Of a DNA stretch of 11,080 nucleotides, positions 6,521 through 11,080 are shown in pieces; the first letter of the stretch is position 1, and each line of letters starts with the position of its first letter. The DNA comes from Streptococcus vestibularis ATCC 49124 (GTDB lineage: Bacteria; Bacillota; Bacilli; Lactobacillales; Streptococcaceae). Position numbers and translations under genes: made by a program. Location: the NCBI RefSeq assembly GCF_000188295.1, contig NZ_GL831112.1, positions 626,344 through 637,423 of the forward strand. Direction: 5' to 3'. The notes under the pieces were generated by a model, which did no database searches, was not told where the DNA came from, and saw nothing but the letters and a program-made list of their open reading frames with translations.

Positions 6521-6559
6521 GTAACCTTCTTTCTATATATTTATATTATTACTAAATAG

Positions 6560-6580
6560 TTGTAAACGGCATTGTTACAA
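6560..6580. promoter_or_regulatory. dyad upstream of the flavocytochrome gene
   Basis: TTGTAA (6560-6565) and TTACAA (6575-6580) form an inverted repeat with a 9-base centre about 40 bases upstream of the flavocytochrome start. The right part of the gap also holds a cre half site (TGTAAACG). It could be an operator; no clear promoter hexamer pair could be fixed for this gene on the minus strand, and the regulator is not recognised. Confidence 0.3.
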
Positions 6581-6720
6581 TTTATCATATAATAGATTTC
6601 CTGTCAAAAATAATTAATTTTTTGAAAAAAAGCTGATAGTGATATAGTAATCAAGGTATCCAATACTTTTTGAAAAGGCACAATGATTGTCAAGAAACGT
6701 TGATTTAATAGTCGATTATC

Positions 6721-6749
6721 TTGTGAAAGCGTTTCTAAAAGTGTATACT
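6721..6749 (+). promoter_or_regulatory. sigma-70 promoter of the small membrane protein gene
   Basis: The -35 is TTGTGA (6721-6726), the spacer is 17 bp, and the -10 is TATACT (6744-6749). Transcription should start near 6756, giving a leader of about 25 bases before the GTG start. Confidence 0.7.
6724..6737 (+). promoter_or_regulatory. cre-like site between -35 and -10
   Basis: TGAAAGCGTTTCTA has a perfect cre left half (TGAAAGCG) and a right half with two departures from TGWAANCGNTNWCA. The core GAAAGCGTTTC is symmetric. Lying between the promoter elements, binding of CcpA here would block RNA polymerase directly. Confidence 0.45.
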
Positions 6750-6780
6750 ATAAGTAGAAGATAGGAAGAGGAGATGATTA

Positions 6781-7125
6781 GTGGCTAGTATTACAATAGA
6801 AGCTAGTAAGGTGGCTAGAAAGAGTCCCATTCGAGTAGACACTAGTCTTGTCGGGACGGTTTCTGGTGTGGAAGCAGTAACTGTTTCCCTACCGTCATCA
6901 AAAGCTCGTTTGAGTGTTGGTAAAATGGGTTACAAGTCCAATACTATTACTGTGGAGGATGGACAAACCGTTCGGGTTACTAGCAATTTTCTAAATCGTT
7001 TGATAGCGATAGCTCCATTGCTTCTCTACCTTTTTGGAGGTCGTTATCTCCCGCTTGTTGCTGTCCTATCTACTATAGTTTTGCTTTTTAGCTTACCTTT
7101 TCTCAAGTTAGAAATCGTAGGCTGA
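6781..7125 (+). CDS. small membrane protein with N-terminal beta-rich (PEGA-like) segment and C-terminal helix pair, 114 aa
   Basis: I do not recognise a named family. The first part (about 1-72) is soluble-looking and alternates short hydrophobic strands with turns; ARLSVGKMGYKSNTITVEDG (42-61) followed by QTVRVTSN resembles the PEGA/carboxypeptidase-regulatory beta fold, in which a GY is followed by V-x-x-G-x-x. The C-terminal part (about 73-112) has two hydrophobic helices split by GGRYLP (86-91), so the protein should sit in the membrane as a hairpin. There is no signal peptide. The start is GTG 6781 with AGAGGAG (6767-6773) at 7-base spacing; the ATG at 6774 gives only a four-codon frame. 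It stands alone between its own promoter and a terminator and faces away from the flavocytochrome gene. Function unknown. Confidence 0.7.
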   Translation: MASITIEASKVARKSPIRVDTSLVGTVSGVEAVTVSLPSSKARLSVGKMGYKSNTITVEDGQTVRVTSNFLNRLIAIAPLLLYLFGGRYLPLVAVLSTIVLLFSLPFLKLEIVG

Positions 7126-7133
7126 TTAGAATC

Positions 7134-7205
7134 GGGGGTGGCTTAGCCCTCTGTTTGATTCCTTTAACTCACTTTTTCATAATAATGCTAGGCCACTCCC
7201 TTTTT
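7134..7205 (+). terminator. long-loop hairpin terminator after the small membrane protein gene
   Basis: A 14-bp stem with two G-U pairs (GGGGGTGGCTTAGC at 7134-7147, GCTAGGCCACTCCC at 7187-7200) closes a 39-base loop and is followed by TTTTT. The loop is much longer than usual for an intrinsic terminator. A smaller competing hairpin can form from GGGGG (7134-7138) and CCCTC (7147-7151). Confidence 0.6.
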
Positions 7206-7239
7206 ATTAGGAACGGGTTGAGACGAAAAATTAGTTATC

Positions 7240-7271
7240 AAAAAGGGAACTCGATAGAGTTTCCCTTTTTT
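7240..7271. terminator. bidirectional hairpin terminator
   Basis: AAAAAGGGAACTC (7240-7252) pairs with GAGTTTCCCTTTTT (7257-7270) with one bulged base and a 4-base loop. It has an A-tract on the left and a T-tract on the right, so it can act in both directions; it lies between two converging genes. Confidence 0.7.
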
Positions 7272-7296
7272 CTTTATCAAGCTAAAGTCATTTTTA

Positions 7297-7327
7297 AAAG
7301 ACCCTAGTTATTAAAACTGAGGTCTTT
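7297..7327 (-). terminator. hairpin after the DUF1846 gene
   Basis: AAAGACCCTAGTT (7297-7309) pairs with AACTGAGGTCTTT (7315-7327) with one mismatch, one wobble and a 5-base loop, about 20 bases past the stop of the minus-strand DUF1846 gene. The T-run on the minus strand is only four bases, so the stronger hairpin at 7240-7271 may be the main stop. Confidence 0.5.
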
Positions 7328-7345
7328 GATGTTTATAGTCAGTTA

Positions 7346-8830
7346 TCACTTACGGTACAATTTGTCGTATTGATAGTAAGGATCGAATGTGACATTGATA
7401 CCAAGCTTACGGAGAACATTTTTATCTTCATCAGTAAGGATGATTGTTGAGTGAGCTTCAGAACCCTTAAGGTTACCAAGTTCCTCCATGGCACGCGCTG
7501 CATCCGCATTGTTGGCAGCTGTAATGGCCAAGGCAATGAGGATTTCGTTGGAGTGGAGACGAGGATTACGACTACCCAGATGGTCAATTTTCAGACCTTG
7601 TATAGGTTTAACCACTTCAGGTTCGATAAGTTTAGTATCCTTATCAATACCTGCAGAAGTCTTGATAGCGTTGATCAAAGCAGCCGCAGTTGGACCAAAG
7701 AGTTCTGAATTTTTACCAGTGACGATTTGGCCATTTGGCAATTCGAGGGCAAGAGCAGAACCACCTGTTTCTTCAGCCTTAGCACGTGCTGCAACGACCA
7801 CTTGGCGATCTTCAGGAGTGATACCAAGATCGTTCATTAGCAACTCAATCTTCTTGACAGCAGTCTCAGGAACACGTTCATTTTTGAAATCAAGTACAGT
7901 TTGATAGTAGCGACGGATGATTTCTTGTTTAGAAGCTTCTTTGGCAGCCTCATCATCTGTAATGGCAAAACCAACCATGTTAACACCCATATCTGTAGGT
8001 GAAGCGTAAGGTGACTCACCAAGAATACGTTCAAGCATACGTTTAAGGACTGGGAAAATCTCGATGTCACGGTTGTAGTTTACTGTAGTTTTGCCATAAG
8101 TTTCCAAGTGGAATGGGTCGATCATATTGACATCATCAAGGTCTGCAGTGGCAGCTTCATAGGCTAAGTTAACTGGGTGATGAAGCGGCAGATTCCAAAC
8201 TGGGAAGGTTTCAAATTTAGCATAACCTGACTTGATACCATTGATTTGGTCGTGGTACATGTTAGACATACATGTTGCCAATTTACCAGAACCAGGACCA
8301 GGAGCAGTAACGACGATAAGGTTACGGCTAGTCTTGATATAGTCGTTTTTCCCCATACCTTCAGGAGAAATGATATGGTTCATATCCGTTGGATAGCCCT
8401 TGATAGGGTAGTGGATGTAAGATGTGATACCATTTTTTTCCAGTTGGTTACGGAAGGCATCAGCCGCAGGTTGACCTGAATACTGCGTAATAACAACGGA
8501 ACCTACATAGATATTGAGCTCGTTGAATTTATCAATCAGACGAAGGACCTCTTGATCGTAGGAAATGCCAAGGTCACCACGAGCCTTAGAATGCTCGATA
8601 TTGCTAGCATTGATGGCGATAACCACTTCGACTTGTTCTTTAAGCTCTTGAAGGAGCTTGATTTTATTGTCAGGTTCATAACCGGGAAGGACGCGGGCAG
8701 CGTGGAAATCCTCCAACATCTTTCCACCAAACTCCAAGTAGAGCTTACCGTCAAACTGGTGAATACGCTCCAAAATATGGTCGCGTTGTAGATTCAAATA
8801 CTGTTCAGAACTAAAAGCTTGTTTCTTCAT
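7346..8830 (-). CDS. DUF1846 family protein, 494 aa
   Basis: A large, soluble cytoplasmic protein of the DUF1846 family, common in streptococci and other Firmicutes; its activity is not established. There is no signal peptide or membrane helix. Seen in the sequence: [22 protein letters not shown] (29-50, a highly conserved-looking start block), [24 protein letters not shown] (69-92), and a glycine-rich loop [21 protein letters not shown] (173-193). That loop resembles a P-loop but has GPGSGK rather than the canonical GxxxxGK[ST] spacing. The C-terminal third (about 350-494) has [12 protein letters not shown] and [17 protein letters not shown]. The length is full for the family. The start ATG 8830 has AGAGG at 11-base spacing, with a promoter just upstream. 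It is a single-gene unit, divergent from the vex operon; nothing next to it points to a pathway. A nucleotide-binding or phosphotransfer role is a guess from the loop. Confidence 0.85.
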   Translation of the reverse strand: MKKQAFSSEQYLNLQRDHILERIHQFDGKLYLEFGGKMLEDFHAARVLPGYEPDNKIKLLQELKEQVEVVIAINASNIEHSKARGDLGISYDQEVLRLIDKFNELNIYVGSVVITQYSGQPAADAFRNQLEKNGITSYIHYPIKGYPTDMNHIISPEGMGKNDYIKTSRNLIVVTAPGPGSGKLATCMSNMYHDQINGIKSGYAKFETFPVWNLPLHHPVNLAYEAATADLDDVNMIDPFHLETYGKTTVNYNRDIEIFPVLKRMLERILGESPYASPTDMGVNMVGFAITDDEAAKEASKQEIIRRYYQTVLDFKNERVPETAVKKIELLMNDLGITPEDRQVVVAARAKAEETGGSALALELPNGQIVTGKNSELFGPTAAALINAIKTSAGIDKDTKLIEPEVVKPIQGLKIDHLGSRNPRLHSNEILIALAITAANNADAARAMEELGNLKGSEAHSTIILTDEDKNVLRKLGINVTFDPYYQYDKLYRK

Positions 8831-8853
8831 AAATAAAAATACCTCTGAGAAAA

Positions 8854-8862
8854 ATTATATCA
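8854..8862 (-). promoter_or_regulatory. extended -10 promoter of the DUF1846 gene
   Basis: On the minus strand TGATATAAT (8862-8854) is a perfect extended -10 (TGnTATAAT). No good -35 lies at 16-18 bp, which is usual for extended -10 promoters. Transcription would start near 8847, only about 17 bases before the start codon and right at the ribosome site. Confidence 0.6.
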
Positions 8863-8927
8863 AATGCCGAAGGTAAATGCTATTAGCGAAGGACGATTTA
8901 TTAGAGAAAAAGAGGTGAAGGTCAATC

Positions 8928-8996
8928 ATGAAACGTATTTTTTATGATAGTCCTTTAAAGTTATTATTTAATTGGGGTTATCATCTCAGCAGTTAG
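8928..8996 (+). CDS. possible 22-residue peptide gene
   Basis: A short reading frame with ATG at 8928 and TAG at 8994 has an unusually good ribosome site, GAGGTGAAGG (8912-8921), 6 bases upstream. The product begins MKRIFYDSPLKLLF and ends NWGYHLSS: a basic N-terminus, a hydrophobic middle and an aromatic C-terminal part (W16, Y18, H19). Small secreted signalling peptides and small membrane peptides in streptococci look broadly like this, but it does not match the Rgg-SHP or ComS patterns I know, nor Pep27 of the pneumococcal vex locus. It lies between the DUF1846 gene and the vex operon. It may instead be the 5' remnant of a lost gene. No clear promoter or terminator was found for it. Confidence 0.35.
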   Translation: MKRIFYDSPLKLLFNWGYHLSS

Positions 8997-9029
8997 ATTT
9001 TTAGATAACAATCACTTTAGAGTATTTAA

Positions 9030-9062
9030 TTTCATAAAGGTTTCATATTTGTCGTCTATAAT
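9030..9062 (+). promoter_or_regulatory. vex promoter with phased direct repeats
   Basis: A perfect -10 TATAAT (9057-9062) has no acceptable -35 at 16-18 bp. In its place are two direct repeats TTTCATA (9030-9036 and 9041-9047), 11 bp from start to start, so on the same helix face, ending 9 bases before the -10. This is the layout of promoters switched on by an OmpR-type response regulator. Transcription would start near 9069. Confidence 0.5.
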
Positions 9063-9082
9063 TAGGATAAGAAAAATGAAAG

Positions 9083-9115
9083 AGTCCTCATTTATCTTTG
9101 GTATAGCTGAGGGCT
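9083..9115 (+). promoter_or_regulatory. hairpin in the vex1 leader
   Basis: AGTCCTCA (9083-9090) pairs with TGAGGGCT (9108-9115), 8 bp with one G-U, around a 17-base loop. It lies in the predicted leader RNA, about 12 bases before the vex1 ribosome site (GGAGG at 9128-9132). It has no T-run, so it is not a terminator; it could affect RNA stability or translation. Confidence 0.3.
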
Positions 9116-9138
9116 AATGTCTTAAATGGAGGTGGAAG

Positions 9139-10398
9139 ATGGTTCTCTTACAACAGGCAACTGCTTATATTTTCCGCAAAAAAACGCGGAATTTTATCCT
9201 TTTTCTTATTTTATTTTTGATATTATCTTGCTTGTATTTTTGTTTCTCTCTTATGCAAGTTGGTGGAGGAATGGAGGCACAAATCAGGAAGTCAAGTGGG
9301 GCAAGTTTTGCTCTGGTAAGTAAAGAAAGAGGCAGTGCATTTTCCTGGAAAGAGGGGGAAAAGATTAGTCATCTATCTGATGTGATGACAACGATACCTG
9401 AATATATAAGCCCAGTACGACTAATCGATAAGAAGGTCGTTACAGGAAAACAAACGGTGGAACGTGATGATCTTGATAATATGGATAATCAAGCCTTGGG
9501 AGCCACTTTTACTAAGGAAACAGCCCAAAGTGTTGATTTTAGGAGTGGTGCTTTTCAACTTCTTAAGGGGAAGTACATATCTGCTAAAGGGCAAATTATG
9601 ATTCATGAATCGCTTGCTAGGAAAAATAAACTAAGCGTCGGAGACAAGCTGACCTTGTCCAATTTTCAGGTGACTGAAAATGGAGCTAAGAAAATGACCT
9701 TTGATATCGTTGGTATTTTTTCTGGCAAGAAAGAGGAGACATTTACTGGAATGTCCTCAGATTTAAGTGAAAATCAAATCTTCCTCCATTATGACGATGC
9801 TAGCCAACTGCTTGATTTGACTGATAAGTTAGTGACAAAATTATCCTTTGGTATTAAGAATCCAGATAGAATCAATCAAGTCATTAAACAAGTGGAACAC
9901 TTAGATATTGATTGGAACCGTCTACGTTTAGACGAGGACCGTAAGGCTTTTGACTCCTTGAAGGAATCGTCTCAAGCGCTACAAGGAATCGTCAGAACGA
10001 TGATGATTAGTTTAATTGTTACAGGAGCAGGAATCCTATCATTTTTAATGGCACTATGGACGCGTGAGCGAAATCATGAGATAGGTATTCTTTTAGCAAT
10101 TGGGAAGAGCAAGGGACGCATTTTTGCTCAATTTCTTATGGAGATATTGTTGGTGTCCCTTATGTCTTTGCTACCTGCCCTTGCTATTGGACGGCTACTA
10201 AGTCGACTGTTTTTGCAAGAATTTATAGGACAGCAAGGACAGCAGCAGGCTCTTCGGTTATTAGATCAAATTCCTCAGGGACTACCTTTAGGGCAATCTT
10301 ATCTAAGTCTTCTAGTCTTGGTAATGTTATCGCTCGGTGTGACAACTGGTCTCATTTGGCGCAAAACTCCAAAAGAAATCTTATCTAATATGAGTTAA
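9139..10398 (+). CDS. vex1: ABC exporter permease Vex1 (MacB/FtsX type), 419 aa
   Basis: The first permease of a three-gene ABC exporter. Topology is that of MacB/FtsX proteins: one N-terminal helix (about 18-39) after a basic start, a large extracellular domain (about 41-283), then three helices (about 284-307, 330-358, 386-407). The cytoplasmic stretch ERNHEIGILLAIGKSKG (310-326) between the second and third helices is the typical FtsX coupling segment that contacts the ATPase. I recognise pneumococcal Vex1 features: GKQTVERDDL (103-112), IVGIFSGKKEETFTGMSSDLSENQ region (190-213) and the C-terminal PKEILSNMS. Start ATG 9139 has GGAGG at 6-base spacing. vex2 follows after 15 bases. Vex123 of S. 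pneumoniae was linked to export of a peptide (Pep27) and to vancomycin tolerance, though that role is debated; the substrate here is unknown. Confidence 0.88.
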   Translation: MVLLQQATAYIFRKKTRNFILFLILFLILSCLYFCFSLMQVGGGMEAQIRKSSGASFALVSKERGSAFSWKEGEKISHLSDVMTTIPEYISPVRLIDKKVVTGKQTVERDDLDNMDNQALGATFTKETAQSVDFRSGAFQLLKGKYISAKGQIMIHESLARKNKLSVGDKLTLSNFQVTENGAKKMTFDIVGIFSGKKEETFTGMSSDLSENQIFLHYDDASQLLDLTDKLVTKLSFGIKNPDRINQVIKQVEHLDIDWNRLRLDEDRKAFDSLKESSQALQGIVRTMMISLIVTGAGILSFLMALWTRERNHEIGILLAIGKSKGRIFAQFLMEILLVSLMSLLPALAIGRLLSRLFLQEFIGQQGQQQALRLLDQIPQGLPLGQSYLSLLVLVMLSLGVTTGLIWRKTPKEILSNMS

Positions 10399-10413
10399 GG
10401 AGAAAGGAACACT

Positions 10414-11046
10414 ATGTTAGAACTCAAAGATGTTACGTATAGTTATCAAAATAAAAGTGAAGCTATCCTCTCGAAGGTGAATTATCGTTTCGAGAAAGGT
10501 AAATTTTATAGTATTATTGGGCAATCTGGAGCGGGAAAATCGACCTTACTTTCCCTTTTGGCAGGTCTTGATTATCCCAAGAAGGGGCAGGTCTTGTTTA
10601 ACGGAGAAAATATCAAGAAAAAAGGCTCTAGTTATCATCGTAGACACCATGTTGCGCTTGTTTTTCAAAATTACAATCTCATTGATTATCTTACACCTTT
10701 AGAAAATGTACGACTTGTTAATAAAAATGCCGATAAGAAGATACTTTCTGAATTGGGATTAGATGAAAAACAAATTAATCGAAATGTCCTACAACTTTCA
10801 GGTGGACAACAACAACGTGTAGCTATTGCGCGGGCTTTGGTTTCAGAGGCTCCAATTATCTTAGCAGATGAACCGACAGGAAATCTAGACGAGGAAACTG
10901 CGAAGGATATTATTGCTATCCTTAAAAGAATGGCCTTAGATCGCCAAAAATGTGTCGTAGTTGTTACGCACAGTAAGGAAGTTGCTCAAGCATCTGATGT
11001 GGTTTTAGAGTTGAAGAAGAAACAACTCATAGAAAAGAAAAAATAA
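10414..11046 (+). CDS. vex2: ABC exporter ATP-binding protein Vex2, 210 aa
   Basis: The cytoplasmic ATPase that powers the Vex1/Vex3 permease pair. All motifs are intact: Walker A GQSGAGKS (36-43), Q-loop Q85 in [11 protein letters not shown], signature LSGGQQQR (128-135), Walker B IILADEP (148-154) with E153, D-loop GNLD (156-159) and switch histidine H186 in VVTHS. It belongs to the MacB/LolD-type group that works with FtsX-like permeases. Length is normal. The start ATG 10414 has AAAGG 6 bases upstream. It is 15 bases after vex1 and 13 bases before vex3, so the three genes form one operon. The lysine-rich tail ([10 protein letters not shown]) is usual for streptococcal homologues. Confidence 0.93.
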   Translation: MLELKDVTYSYQNKSEAILSKVNYRFEKGKFYSIIGQSGAGKSTLLSLLAGLDYPKKGQVLFNGENIKKKGSSYHRRHHVALVFQNYNLIDYLTPLENVRLVNKNADKKILSELGLDEKQINRNVLQLSGGQQQRVAIARALVSEAPIILADEPTGNLDEETAKDIIAILKRMALDRQKCVVVVTHSKEVAQASDVVLELKKKQLIEKKK

Positions 11047-11059
11047 AGAAAGGACTCTT

Positions 11060-11080
11060 ATGTTTCGAAACGCTTTTGCA
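11060..11080 (+). CDS. vex3: ABC exporter permease Vex3, 5' end only
   Basis: Only seven codons (MFRNAFA) lie in the window. ATG 11060 has AAAGGA (11049-11054) just upstream and starts 13 bases after vex2. The MxxNAFA beginning matches my memory of pneumococcal Vex3, and the permease-ATPase-permease order of the vex operon predicts a second FtsX-type permease here. The rest is outside the window. Confidence 0.6.

Noticed and set aside
6561..6574. TGTAAACGGCATTG as a cre site
   Set aside because: Only the left half fits the consensus; three key positions in the right half differ.
7488..7904. 138-codon plus-strand frame opposite the DUF1846 gene
   Set aside because: It is the complement of a clear, full-length conserved gene, has no ribosome site or promoter and gives a low-complexity, Ser/Arg/Ala-rich product; an antisense shadow.
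9076..9117. 13-codon frame (MKESSFIFGIAEG) in the vex1 leader as a leader peptide
   Set aside because: The only ribosome-like AGGA (9064-9067) lies upstream of the transcription start predicted from TATAAT 9057-9062, so it would not be in the RNA. It also overlaps the leader hairpin, which explains part of its sequence.
1..11080. CRISPR arrays, tRNA or rRNA genes, riboswitches
   Set aside because: No regularly spaced repeats, no tRNA T-loop/acceptor pattern and no known riboswitch core was seen on either strand; the long dha leader (about 2166-2304) shows no stable nested structure apart from the operator dyads.

Overview
The window reads as chromosomal DNA of a low-GC Gram-positive coccus, most likely a Streptococcus of the salivarius/thermophilus group. 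This rests on the low GC content, strong AGGAGG-type ribosome sites, consensus sigma-70 promoters with 17-bp spacers, T-tailed hairpin terminators, CcpA-type cre sites, and gene products that match streptococcal families (Vex1-Vex2-Vex3 exporter, SpNOX-like flavocytochrome, DhaKLM, EntA-type bacteriocin immunity protein). The species call is inference; no rRNA is present.

Layout. (1) Positions 1-60 hold a GC-rich hairpin with a T-run that looks like the right end of an IS200/IS605-type element or a plain terminator. (2) At 95-570 a stand-alone bacteriocin immunity gene has its own near-perfect promoter. (3) At 720-1979 (minus) there is a fused ThrE-family exporter, with a promoter at 2013-2041 that fixes its start and a terminator at 679-712. 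(4) At 2131-5323 lies a dihydroxyacetone (Dha) operon: promoter, two nested dyads, a cre site, dhaK, dhaL, dhaM, a Gfo/Idh/MocA dehydrogenase and a 12-bp bidirectional terminator. (5) At 5327-6520 (minus) there is a NOX/ferric-reductase-type flavocytochrome with all four haem histidines. (6) At 6721-7205 a small two-helix membrane protein follows a promoter with a cre-like site between -35 and -10. (7) At 7346-8830 (minus) there is a DUF1846 protein of unknown role. (8) At 8928-8996 there may be a 22-residue peptide gene. (9) From 9030 to the right edge runs a vex1-vex2-vex3 ABC exporter operon, preceded by 11-bp-phased direct repeats; vex3 is cut after seven codons.

How the genes work together. 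DhaK and DhaL phosphorylate Dha with phosphate passed from PEP through EI, HPr and DhaM, feeding DHAP into glycolysis. The cre site just after the predicted transcription start fits glucose repression. The co-transcribed dehydrogenase may supply Dha or handle a related carbonyl or polyol. Vex1 and Vex3 would form the membrane pore powered by Vex2. The remaining genes appear to be separate single-gene transcription units.

No tRNA, rRNA, CRISPR array or complete insertion sequence was seen.
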